Origin: Ophiosphaerella korrae
Taxonomy: Eukaryota > Ascomycota > Dothideomycetes > Pleosporales > Phaeosphaeriaceae
Assembly: GCA_028456385.1 (NCBI GenBank)
Contig: JALNQF010000063.1
Location: 124,001-188,000, forward strand
Direction of reading: 5' to 3'
Length of the DNA stretch: 64,000 bases
In this document: piece after piece, positions 13,532-23,984 of the stretch
How positions within the stretch are numbered: position 1 is the stretch's first letter
Layout of the letters: the number at the start of each line of letters is the position of its first letter
Program-made: the position numbers and the translations under genes
Notes under the pieces: generated by a model
Database searches by the model: none
Seen by the model: the letters and a program-made list of their open reading frames with translations, nothing else
Told to the model about the DNA's origin: nothing

Positions 13532-13568
13532 CAAGGGGGGTGCAAGTGGGACTGATAATAGTGGGCCC
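13532..13568 (+). repeat. Left terminal inverted repeat of the Tc1-like element
   Basis: This 37-bp terminus matches the right end (14789-14825) base for base in inverted orientation. The TA immediately outside is half of the target-site duplication. Confidence 0.93.
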
Positions 13569-13670
13569 GACGCGCAGGGGCCATAGAAAGTCATCGAGCC
13601 TTCCACGTAAGCTGTAATTTTGTATACAAATACCAGCTTTTTCAGAACGCCTGATGTCTGACCAAGTAAA

Positions 13671-14705
13671 ATGCCCAAAACACCTCGCCGCCGCCTCACC
13701 CGCGATGAACGAGTTCGAATCCACACACTATACTACCAGGCTGGCTGGGATAGCCAGCAAATCTCTCAAGAGCTTGGGATCCCTTACTGTACTGTTCGGC
13801 GCTGCATCAACGGTACTATCACTCCCGATCGGCCTCGCGGACGCAAGCCTTTGATTGATACTCCTACAAGACGCCGCCTAGTATTTCATTCTACTGCTAA
13901 TCGTGAGCAAAGGCTCAAGCCTTACACCGAAATTGCAGCCGAGCTTGGTATCTACGCAGATCCAAGAACTATTACGAAAGCCTTCCACAAAGAGCGCTAC
14001 TACCGACGCGTCGCTACTGAGAAACCTTGGCTCAACGCTGAGCACATACAAAAACGGTTATATTGGAGCAACCTCGTGGTTAATTGGGACGAGAAGGTGT
14101 GGTCTTATATTATATGGAGTGATGAGGCGACATTCCGGCTAGGCCACGAGAAGTTATACGTTACCCGCCGCCCTGAGGAGAAGTTTTTACCTGACTGCTG
14201 CGTCCCTAAGTTTAAAGGCGTTGTTAGCTTATTTGTATGGGCATGTATTGGCGGAGACGGCAGTAAAGGTCCCCTCTTAATCTGGGATCGAGAGATATTC
14301 GGGAACTGGAACTCTCAATCATACTGTCAAAATGTATGGCCTTATATTGAGAGCTTTAGGCGGGAGCATGAGATATTTCGAGTAGGGATTGGCAACTCAG
14401 TATTCATGCAGGATGGGTCTAGCGTACATACAGCTAAAAACACTATGAGATTCCTCTACGAGAAGGCTGTATACCTGCTCTGGTGGCCCCCTAACTCACC
14501 TGATCTGAATCCTATCGAGAATCTATGGCGATTACTCAAGAGTAGAGTACGCAAAAGATATCCTAAAACAAAGGAGGAGCTTAGGAGGTATATTGAGGAA
14601 GAATGGGCGCGTATTACTCCTCAGGAAATCAAGAGATATACGGGCAACATGAACGAACGTTGTAGGGTTGTATTGGCTGCCAATGGTGGCCATACGCCAT
14701 ATTGA
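13671..14705 (+). CDS. Tc1-like transposase (DD34E)
   Basis: Catalyses cut-and-paste movement of the surrounding element in the nucleus. The product is 344 aa, the usual length for Tc1/mariner. The N-terminal ~110 residues form paired helix-turn-helix regions for end binding (RDERVRIHTLYYQAGWDSQQ; LGIPYCTVRRC). The catalytic triad is visible: D151 in IIWSDEATF, D248 in FMQDGSSVH and E283 in NSPDLNPIENLW, with 34 residues between the last two (DD34E). There are no internal stops, frameshifts or introns. The start ATG at 13671 lies 139 bp inside the element. The common QDNAP motif around the second Asp reads QDGSS here; the Asp itself is kept. Confidence 0.93.
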   Translation: MPKTPRRRLTRDERVRIHTLYYQAGWDSQQISQELGIPYCTVRRCINGTITPDRPRGRKPLIDTPTRRRLVFHSTANREQRLKPYTEIAAELGIYADPRTITKAFHKERYYRRVATEKPWLNAEHIQKRLYWSNLVVNWDEKVWSYIIWSDEATFRLGHEKLYVTRRPEEKFLPDCCVPKFKGVVSLFVWACIGGDGSKGPLLIWDREIFGNWNSQSYCQNVWPYIESFRREHEIFRVGIGNSVFMQDGSSVHTAKNTMRFLYEKAVYLLWWPPNSPDLNPIENLWRLLKSRVRKRYPKTKEELRRYIEEEWARITPQEIKRYTGNMNERCRVVLAANGGHTPY

Positions 14706-14788
14706 GGCATTGGCGCTGTCTTTTTTTGTATAGAAATACAATACAATACGTGACTCATTCGATGAGTTTCTATGGCCTCAGCTCCCTA

Positions 14789-14825
14789 GGGCCCACTATT
14801 ATCAGTCCCACTTGCACCCCCCTTG
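14789..14825 (-). repeat. Right terminal inverted repeat of the Tc1-like element
   Basis: Inverted copy of the 37-bp left terminus, perfect over its whole length, followed by the second TA of the target-site duplication at 14826-14827. Confidence 0.93.
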
Positions 14826-14827
14826 TA

Positions 14828-16546
14828 CTGACGGGCAGACTCTTTTTGCCCGTCAGTTTGTGTCTGGTGACTTTGCAGACGACCTTCGCAGCGGCCAGCC
14901 ATCATGGGCGATGCACGCGGGGCTATTTTTGGCACTGCAGATATTGGGGCCCCTGCTTGCGCCTGTGCGCTTTAGCGAATTTCCGCCACCAGCACTCCAA
15001 ACCACCTCAGCATCCTTCTCGGCCCCTCTCATTCGTTCCCCCCAGACCCGCCTTCATCAGGGTGAATTGCGCAGTACCGCCTTCTGCTGCTCTGAAATGG
15101 CGGCGTGAGCCAGCTGGGAGCGACGCCCCCCGCCCCATCTATCTGCCCAGGTAACTACTTGCACGGCGTCGGCCTACCTGATGCAGCCTGGCTTCGCACG
15201 GCTTCACGCTTCACACTCTCCTGCGACTGGCCACTGCTGCTGGCGGTTCACTCGGCCATCCAAACTGGCCGTTAACGCCTCTTGCGCATTGGCACGACTG
15301 ACCGCGCTTTCTTTGTGAGCCCTTCCGGCACGCTCCCTGCTGTGACGCCTGCTGTTGGTACCCCCCCCTGCACGCTCAAACGTCTCCGTTTCCACACGGA
15401 TTGGCCGGGCCCGGCAATGAGGGCCACTCCCAGCACCGCTCTGCTAAGCTCTGCTCATCCAGTATGGCCGTCTCTCGCCGACCACACACGTCTGGAGAGT
15501 GCCCTAAGTCTGGGCCGGCTACTCGTCCTCTCGGCAGGGGTGCCAGGCCTTGTCTGTAGCTGGCTAGGGCATTTCCCTGCCTAGCTGACAGGTACCTAAC
15601 AAGTAAAGCACTTCCTTAGACGACCTATTCCTCCAAGGCGTCTTCTGCTGCAGGCACGGCTCACCTATTGCTTGGGCCAAGACTATCTTCTCCTCGAAGC
15701 GGGAGAGGGGCTCATTCAGTAGTTCTAGTCTAGCTCACTCCCCACGGACGGGAGTTACACTGGGGGGCTATGTCATACGAGCCAGCCAGGACCCATCTGT
15801 GAATCCATCACTCCATGACTGTAGCTCCCGCAAGCTTCTCTTGCCTCCCTGCTAGCCTCTCCCGTCTCGCCGTCTCTACCGGCTGCTACCCAAATCCCTC
15901 TCCGCCGCTCGTGGCGTCACTGCTATTTGCGTGGTCGCCAGCACGCTTGGCTCTGGTTGGTCCCGTTCTTGACCTCGATTAACTGAGGCCCCGAGCACAA
16001 GTCTCTGCGCCTTCCCTCGGCTGCCGCCTAGGTCTGTCTTCAGCCTGTCGAGCCTCTAGTCCCATGGGCCTTGTCCGGATCACGCATGGTCAAGGTGCAG
16101 GGGGCACATTGCATACCCTCTTTACCAAATCCGCTGTCACCTCGTCTGTCACACCCTCGTTAGTTGTTGCCTGTCCGCCGGACACTGGGCTTTTGCGTCA
16201 ATATCATTCCAGCCCTAGATCTGTCTAAGCTCCATTCATATCTGCATTGCATCCTGCGCTATATATCACCAAACGTCCATCTCCAGCCTCTGGGAAAAGT
16301 CCCTGTCCGTTCAGTTACCGGTTTCCGACCCCATTACCCTCGCTTTATCAACCGCCCGCCAGATCTACAGCCTGCATATACTCAGCCCCTCCCCTACCCA
16401 AATCACCCTTTCATCTAGTCAAGCTTCAATAAGAGAACACTGGCTACGACTTCACGACCGCTCACGACCGTTACGCCTCCTAACACTCTGTGCCGCTTCC
16501 TTACGCCTTCCTGTAATATCTTTTTTAACTACCCCCCTTTGACAAG
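14828..16546. other. Intergenic, long 5' flank of the Zn2Cys6 gene
   Basis: A 1.7-kb region, C/T-rich on the plus strand especially from about 15,700 on, as often seen in promoters and long leaders of fungal regulator genes. No supported coding gene; open frames are short and mutually overlapping. Confidence 0.5.
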
Positions 16547-18388
16547 ATGGCTGGTCCCGGTGGAGGCCCTTCGAGGCGTAGCCACACCAAGTCTCGCAAG
16601 GGATGCAAAACGTGCAAGAGAAGACATATCCGCTGTGATGAAACATTCCCGCAATGGTAACTACCAACACCTTGACCTTAGTGCTCTGCATACTGACCAG
16701 TCAACAGTCGCAACTGCACAAAACATCAGGTTCGTTGTGACTACATGGATAGTCCGACTGCCATGATTCCAGAATCTCCCCAGTCGCCTCAGCAGCCCAA
16801 CTTGCTTTGGACGCCAGAGATTGAGGCCACCATCGAACTCTGGAGACAGACGGGGGAGTTCCCCTTTCCTGACTTGAGGGTCTACCCTCAGCCTCATTGG
16901 CGCGCCTTGACGAGAACTGATCTACGCCTGGTTCACCATCTTTCCTCTATCTCGAACGAGATGTTTAGGAATAGAACTTCAAAGTCGACTCTTTGGACAG
17001 ATATGATGCCCAAGTAAGAAATTGAGACGATAGGCTAGCACTGAATATATCACTGACAAATTTTAGATTCCTAAGTATCGCTGCAGCCCACCCTTTTGTA
17101 ATGCACTCTATCCTCGCCTTTTCTGCGTCTCATCTGGCGTGGATCTCTCAGTCAAGCGAGACTCGAAATCTCGCTTTTCACCACGCAAGTATAGCTCTAA
17201 AGGGGTTGCATGATGGCATTACGAACTTCACGAAAATGAATTCAGATGCTGTCCTTGCCTCTTCACTCCTGCTTGCATGGCAGGCAACTGACTGGTAGGT
17301 ACAGTCTCTACGCCCGTAAACTCAGTAATTAACCCGAACAATTTAGGCGAGGCTGGGCCTCTTTGGTTACGGGCACGAAAACAGTACGTCAGTCGCCATG
17401 ATGCAATTTATCTAGCTAATTATAGTTTTAGGTTATTCAGTCTATGCAGCCATGGAGGCACGAGTCTTTGTTCGCTGACTATATCACTGAACATACTCCT
17501 ATGCCTAATAGGCATTTCATGAACCCTATTAGCACGCCAATGTCACAAGATGCACGAAGAGAACACCTCAACGCATTGACCGACATCCATGCTTCCTTGC
17601 AACGATTGCAACCCTACTTGAGCCGAAATGATCAAGAAACAAAATGGGTCGATCAACTAAAGGGTTACCTGGACCGACTCAGAACCTCAAGCCAACCGCA
17701 AACCCCTGAAGAGCAATTCAACCAGTTGTATGCTCTACGCAAGTGGCTCTTCTGGGTACCGATCTCGCTATTAGCTGCTAAGCGTGGGGACGTCAACGTT
17801 CTCGTTGTTTTGGCTCACTTCTACGCTACCGCACTCGCACTGGAACCCATGTTTCCTGATGTCGCATCTATCTTCGTAGCAGACCTTGCTCTGCGTCCTT
17901 TGGAAGACATTATCCAGATCGTCCAAGGCTATCAAGATCCACGATTTGACTCGAGGACACAGACAATGCCGTATCTGGTTCAGTTCCCCATGGACATGGT
18001 CTCCTCATACAAGACACGGAGGGAATGGTCACGGCAACAGATGAACAGCGTCTCTCCTGTGCAGCAAAATTCATATGCGCTTGAAACCATCAATCTGGAC
18101 CTCGAGAACCAGATCGCGCAATATAGCTACGGCCAAAGCCTTAGCCCCGCATTTGCACCCTCGCCCCTGACATTCCTCCCTCCTGGCATGTCTTCTACAC
18201 CGACGTCACCATACCTCGAGATCCCACGGACAGCGGTTGATGCGTATGGGGCAACGAGCTATGCAACTCCCTTGGGGTCACCTGCAGCAGTGTTGCCGCC
18301 CTACTCGGCCCCACAAGAGCATGCATTCAACTTTGGAATGCCTACGGGTTATCCCAGCGGGTTCGTGGCTACTCCTATCTGGACGTGA
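16547..18388 (+). CDS. Zn2Cys6 fungal transcription factor
   Basis: Predicted nuclear, DNA-binding transcriptional regulator; target genes unknown. Five exons: 16547-16656, 16708-17013, 17067-17294, 17347-17383 and 17432-18388, introns of 48-53 nt; about 545 aa. The binuclear cluster has exact CX2CX6CX6CX2CX6C spacing (C20, C23, C30, C37, C40, C47) and is completed only across intron 1. It sits in SRKGCKTCKRRHIRCDE, the style of the Upc2/fungal-trans-2 group. The middle region (HPFVMHSILAFSASHLAW; LLLAWQATDWRGWASLV) matches that group's regulatory domain. The C-terminus is rich in Pro/Ser/Tyr. A different-frame tail follows the stop (see findings), so the true C-terminus may be longer. Confidence 0.9.
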
Positions 18389-21300
18389 ACGACACAAACT
18401 GAACGATCGCTCCAGGAATCATTCAAGAGTCGCGTCACATGCTCCAAGCTTCAGCACAGCGTCTCCCAATGTGGGCAGCCAACATGCAGGGCAATCTCAG
18501 GTGTCGCCTGTTGTGCAGGATCCCAATCATTACAGCTACGCATAGAGATCGACAGGGCCTTACCCCAGAAAAGCGTGGGTGGAGATGAGGAATGTTTCAT
18601 GCCTTCGCACAGTGCTTTGGACCGGCTCTTTTGATGAGGGTTTGGGCAGCTCGGTTCCCACCTATCACATGCACCGACTGGCGAAATTGAAGCGGGCGGT
18701 GCACGCAGCCACGCACACACCGGCCTTGTCATGTTGTGCCGCTCGTCGGTGCGTCGGCGTAATAGCCGCGCAGGAGGATATTGGCGGGTGAGGGATGGAT
18801 GCATGGCGGTGTCGCATGCATAGCAGTTTCCTGTTAGGTAAGGCTGTGCCGGTACCGAGTTTAGAGGGACGGGCACCGCGTTGTAGCGTGGCCACCCAAC
18901 GAGGCTTGTGCAGTTCCATTTTCTTGACTGCATTGTCACGGCGCAGGTCATTATTGGCTTTTTTTTGCCTTGTTTTGGAACGTTCTAATTGTTTGGATGT
19001 TGGTGTGGCTAAAGGGCCGACTGGGGTGTTGGTTTGGGTTGGCGCGTCACTGGTTGCAGTTAGTTTGCTGGAGAGAAGATGGGAAGATGTGTGCGGCACT
19101 GCGGATAGCGGGTACCGGTGACACGGAACAATTAGCGATTTCTCCTTCACCCTTGCACGCCCTCGTTCGCCCTCGATTGCCCAGGCTGCTCAGGCAGCAC
19201 GCATGGCTTCAACATGATGCACAAGCCAATCAAGCATGACTGTATCCAGCTTAGATTGACACAGGTTCATCCCCAGTTCATCTCACCGTTCGACGCGCCC
19301 AAAATAACTCTGACACCAGCCAATCAGCCTTGCCCGCCCGCATTTGCCTCGTCTGCAACACCTATCAGCTCATGTACGGCCCAACACTCGGCCTAGTGGC
19401 TTCGTAGGCAATTGACGGTTGCCTCTGTGCCGTTTAGCCCGCCAGGCCTCCTCTGCCAGCCATTACGTACAGAGAACGAGAAGCTTGATGGCTGTCCACG
19501 CTGCCCGACACGGCTAGCGCCAACATAGACACAGATATGATTCCCTCCAGCGAGGCTGCAGCCCCGATCGGCGTCCATCATGTGCGGGCGCAACAATGAC
19601 AGCTTGCCCGGTTTTGGTCCTGGTATGCGAGCCTGAGCAAGAAGAGAGTTTGGCAGCACCCTGCCAACTGCCGCCTGGTTATCTGATAACGGAGCTAGAA
19701 CCGGTGAGCCCACATGGCTTTTTGGCACGGGCAAAGGTTCCACGCTTCTAGAAGTAGTGTGCAGGAAGGGCCATCCCAGCCCCGCCCAAAGAGGAATCGC
19801 GCGCGCGAGAAGAAAAAAAAGACAGCGACGCATGTTGGTTCGTGGGCGCGCACTGGGCGCGCACTGTCCAGCTCAGTAAAAAGGGCACTCTGCTATCTAT
19901 CATCCCGTCTCGTGACAGCCTTTCCGTCCTTGCATCTCGCTAACAGCCAACGCTGCCCCATCCCGCTCTTCTTTCCTTTTGCCATCAACCTTCCTTCGCA
20001 GCAATTCTCCTCCTGCCCTCACTCACCGCAACCTGCGTCTCCCTCCTCCCCTTCTGACCGCCGATCAACCCCAAGCGGGTGCCACTCGCCCGGCGCCCAA
20101 GGATCCCGAGGTCCTTGGGAACAAACCCGCAGCACGCTAGAAGGGATTGGTTCCCGGCCGGTGCGGTAGAGTAGTCGCGCTTCCCACGCGCATGGGTAGG
20201 CGAAGGGGAAAATGCGTCGCCTGGGATGTGCTTCCCGTGTGTCGAGGTTTGGGAGACGCAGTGTGTTCCGCCCGTTGCGTGCGCTCCGCCGCTCCGCTCG
20301 TTTCTTCTTCTCCCCCCCCCCCCGGGATCGATTTGCTTGTGTTTTAGGCGAGCGTATATTTCTTTGAACTGTGTGGAGGAATTGGTTCTGCGCTGCGAGC
20401 TTGTCTGTCAAACCTCGAGCCCACCCAATCGACAATCCCACACACACATACACTCTCATCGAGCAAAAACAACTCTTACCTAACTTACCCAACACACATC
20501 TCCGCCCCTCTTGCTATCCTGCGTTAGCCACACCCCCTCTGACGCCCTAACCCGTGCGCCGGACGAACACCCCCCCCATCGGACAACTCTTCCCTCCCCA
20601 CCGGAGCACCATCCCTCCCTCCCTCGCCCCTTCGCACACACCGAATTCCAATCCCACCCCCGATCCGATAGGCCTCCATCTTCCATGCAGATGCCAAACG
20701 CAAAACAATAGTTTCCCATACCATCTGTCCCCGCTTTCGGGGAAATCACTGGAATTTGCGCCGAGGTTTGGTTGTGCGTCACATGGTGTTGTTACAGTAG
20801 GTTATATGCGAGACGGAGAAGCCATGCTATTTCTGGCTGGATCGGCGCCCCGTTATCCATCTCGAGTTCTGCGTTTTTTTTTTTCAAAGTCCGATTCAAT
20901 AGATATCCCATCGCACCCATATGACACTGTGGCGCACCCTAGCCACGGCTGCGTGCGCGCTCGCCACGCCTAACCACGCCAAACTGCGGGATTTCCACAT
21001 CACAATGTATTGGCTGGTATTTCCTGCTATTATGGGAAATACGCTATTGGGCGCGCGGGGACCATGACTATGACTATTGGTTTGGGGTTACCTACCCAAG
21101 CGCCAAGTTCGTCCATTTACAAGCCTGTAAATGGGTCAACTTGAGTCATTTTGCTCGAATATCAATCGTTTCTGTGCTGTGCTGCACTGATTATCGGTGT
21201 TTTGGGATACGCGTAGGATCTAGAAGGGGCGGAGCTATTAGAGACAAAGTATATTCTTGTTTGGGGCATGTCTATATAGAAGGGCCCGAGTTGGGAATTG

Positions 21301-21809
21301 GCTCGGGGGAAGTGGGACGTGAGATATCGATTCGTATGTATGGCTTGACTCGATGGTATACGGTGGGAAGGGGGTGCTGTTTGCAACATTGACTGATGCC
21401 TTGGGTCGTATCCTCTGGTATTTGCAAACATGGTGTATACGAGGTTCCTTGGGTTGTATCGTACGTTGGGCGAATCGTCATAGTGACTTGGAGCAATCGA
21501 ATCTTCGCCGCCCTTCTACTGTGAGGATATCCTTACTAACGTCAATACAAGCATCACGAAACATGTTCAATATCTCATCATAACATTGCATTGCATTGCT
21601 ACCTACTTCCTCCACCCTGCACCCTGCACCCCTACAACCCTACTCCCCAATCCAACGAATCAATATCCTCCCTCTCATTACAATCAAATGGCCGCTAAAT
21701 GCTCGATGATAACTAAAACGTGGTGGATATCGGTATATACATAACTTCATAATCTGACGCGCCGCGTCAGGGGAATTCGACATAGGAAACAAATACGCTG
21801 GTAGAGTGG
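18389..21809. other. Large gene-poor interval (3.4 kb)
   Basis: No coding gene can be supported. It contains a 12-bp C run (20312-20323), a T run near 20,875-20,884, and pyrimidine-rich stretches around 19,900-20,050 and 20,400-20,680. Those resemble promoter or untranslated-leader sequence, but no downstream plus-strand gene follows. A long non-coding transcript or an unrecognised small gene is possible. Confidence 0.4.
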
Positions 21810-23984
21810 CTAGACGGTATCGTACGACATGGGAGACTGGAAGACCGTCTCGGGGGGACAAGAATGTTTCAAGGCAAGGGGCCTGGTTTGGGGTGTATTG
21901 GGTGAGGAGATGGTGGAGATGGCCTCTGGGAGGTGGGAGAGGATGGGAGATACGGGGGATGTTTCTTCATCGAGACTTGGCTCGACGAGGTGTGCTGGTT
22001 CAGTGTCGATTGACAGTTCTGTTGGAGCGACAGAGACCACTGCGCTCTCCTGTGCTTCATGTTCCAACACCACACTGCTGGGTGTTGCCGAGGCTACCAC
22101 TTGGATACTCGTTGCAATCTCAATCTCCGTGACAGTAAGCGTAGAAAACGAAGTCGCCGTGGTCGTAGCCGTAGCCGTAGCCGTAGCCGTGGTCGTGATT
22201 GCGATTGTGTGCACAGGATTCAACAGGCTGTCGCCCGGCCTTCCACCAATCTGCAGCTTCATATCTTTCTCCATGTTCATCGTCAGTGCGACGACCAGAG
22301 TGCCAAGCACCAGGATGATGATGTTCCTTTGGTCTTTAAGCAGGACTAAGATGTAGTTCTTCAATAGAGTGGAGAGTGGGACGTCGGCGGTGCGCGCTTT
22401 GGTGTTTACAGGCGCAGCTTGCAAGGCCAATCTCTTCTTCTGTTTCTGCAGAGCTTCCTCTAGGACAGAGAAGCGCTCTGCCACCGAGTTGGCCTCGGCA
22501 TGGGCCTTAGCTTCTAATTCTAGACGGACAGACTTCTTTGCTTCCTCGATCTTTTCCTGTACAGCTTCCTCAAACTTCTTCTTCTCGGCTGCCTTGTCTT
22601 CGATGCTCCTCTTCAGTGCAGCTGCAGCGGCTTCAAAGCTCTTCTGTAGCTCTGCTTCCTCCTGCTTCTTCTGCTCATTCGCCGCGTCCTCGGCGATCCT
22701 CTGCCTAGAGGTTGACTCCTCAATCTGCCGCTGCAGTTCCATGGCGTAGATGTGCTTTCGCTTCTCAGCCTCCTGTTCTTCAATTATCCTCTTCTCTAAT
22801 GTCTTTCGAAGCTTGTCAGGAATCCATGGCGAGATTTCTACGTCGCACCTTTCCATATCATTCCAACATGCAGCCCAGGCATTGGCTCTCATCAGCCCGT
22901 TCGCTGCGTATATCTTGATGTCCCACCTCCTCGTCCCTGCACCTACGCCCTTTCCGAATTGCTTCAGTTCGCAATTGCAGTCGGCACACATGCTTGGATC
23001 CACGGCGTCGAGCATGCTTTCCTTCCATTCGTTTTCTTCCGTGAAAGTGCCGCCACTCATGCGGCTTCCTCGCCCTGTGTTGTCATACAGGATGCTGGCT
23101 TCATCGTCATCGTCTTCCCGTTCAGAGTAATCATCTGGTGCAACGAAGTGTCCACATTTTAGCAGCCGAGGTGGCTTCAGCTCCAAGCTTTCCAGAATGC
23201 GTTCTTCCAACAAGTCGTATTCGTCTCGTGGATGTGGGATCAATAAGCCCCGCCGCATTAGAATAATGTCCTGTAGCTTTTCTCCTAGGAGCTTGTAGTT
23301 CTCCACCAGCCACTCTGGCATAATCCTGTCCATGAAGTCGTGTGAATACGGAACCTGTGGTGGCAAGATAGTCACATGGAGCAACACCAATGGAGCTTGC
23401 TGTGGCGTAGGTGTGGGCTTCGGGCTATGCTGCTCGCGTATGCTTCCTCTCCGTGACCCAGACTTCTTCGAGACAGGCGTCTCCGACCTCCCACTCCGAC
23501 TGGGCGTCATCAGCTTGTACGAACCCTTGAGTCGCTCCCGGGAAGTCTCCAGAGCAGGCAGTAACGGCGGCGAGGCCATCTGCATGGCCCGCACTGACTC
23601 TGGATTCCGAAAGCGCGGCCGTTCCTTGCGTGGGGTGAATCTAGCATTGACTGCGTCGCTGGGCGCCGAATCGGAGGCTACCGAGGACTCTGATGGCAGG
23701 CCCGAGACAACGCTATACTGCGTTACACCCGTTACACCCGAGGAACTTCGAGGGTGCGAGTTCGATTTGCGGGAGGTGTAGGTGCTGGTGTATGGCTGCG
23801 GGGCTTCGTCCGAGTCTACGGTCGGTACGACTTCGTCTACTGGCCCAGTAGCCGATAGCTCAGAATTGAACGACATGTCGCTCTTGAACATTTCTGAGGG
23901 TGAGAGCAGGCGATGGTCTTCCTGATCTTCGTATATGGCGAATGATGTCAGACCAGATGCAGGCGAGCGGTGCGTGGTGGCCAT
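21810..23984 (-). CDS. Coiled-coil tail-anchored-type membrane protein, 'pathway-specific nitrogen regulator'-like
   Basis: A conserved ascomycete protein often annotated as a pathway-specific nitrogen regulator; a real regulatory role is not shown by the sequence. A single exon of about 724 aa from the ATG at 23984 (context AATATGGCC). Order: Ser/Thr-rich disordered region with basic patches; a conserved block (LVLLHVTILPPQVPYSHDF, EWLVENYKLL, RGLLIPHPRDEYDLLEERI); a Cys-containing segment (DPSMCADCNCELKQFG, RRWDIKIYAANGLM); a long charged coiled coil, residues ~388-520; one hydrophobic helix near 553-570 (NIIILVLGTLVVALTM); and a Thr/Ala-rich tail coded by a GTAGCC microsatellite. The frame stays open upstream to 24,177 without an ATG, so the N-terminus is not certain. 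Confidence 0.75.
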   Translation of the reverse strand: MATTHRSPASGLTSFAIYEDQEDHRLLSPSEMFKSDMSFNSELSATGPVDEVVPTVDSDEAPQPYTSTYTSRKSNSHPRSSSGVTGVTQYSVVSGLPSESSVASDSAPSDAVNARFTPRKERPRFRNPESVRAMQMASPPLLPALETSRERLKGSYKLMTPSRSGRSETPVSKKSGSRRGSIREQHSPKPTPTPQQAPLVLLHVTILPPQVPYSHDFMDRIMPEWLVENYKLLGEKLQDIILMRRGLLIPHPRDEYDLLEERILESLELKPPRLLKCGHFVAPDDYSEREDDDDEASILYDNTGRGSRMSGGTFTEENEWKESMLDAVDPSMCADCNCELKQFGKGVGAGTRRWDIKIYAANGLMRANAWAACWNDMERCDVEISPWIPDKLRKTLEKRIIEEQEAEKRKHIYAMELQRQIEESTSRQRIAEDAANEQKKQEEAELQKSFEAAAAALKRSIEDKAAEKKKFEEAVQEKIEEAKKSVRLELEAKAHAEANSVAERFSVLEEALQKQKKRLALQAAPVNTKARTADVPLSTLLKNYILVLLKDQRNIIILVLGTLVVALTMNMEKDMKLQIGGRPGDSLLNPVHTIAITTTATATATATTTATSFSTLTVTEIEIATSIQVVASATPSSVVLEHEAQESAVVSVAPTELSIDTEPAHLVEPSLDEETSPVSPILSHLPEAISTISSPNTPQTRPLALKHSCPPETVFQSPMSYDTV

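Larger units (their letters stand above)
13532..14825 (+). mobile_element. Complete Tc1/mariner-superfamily DNA transposon
   Basis: A 1294-bp element. Its ends are identical inverted repeats of 37 bp beginning CAAGGGGGGTGCAAG. Past them the similarity continues imperfectly to a second shared block (GGCCATAGAAA). The element is bounded on both sides by TA (13530-13531 and 14826-14827), the target duplication expected of this superfamily. One uninterrupted transposase frame fills the interior. Perfect termini, a clean duplication and an open frame indicate a recent insertion, in contrast to the decayed genes elsewhere in the window. Confidence 0.93.

Noticed and set aside
19393..20782. Several 80-160-codon ORFs on both strands
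   Set aside because: They overlap each other, have skewed composition from C/T-rich DNA and match no family.
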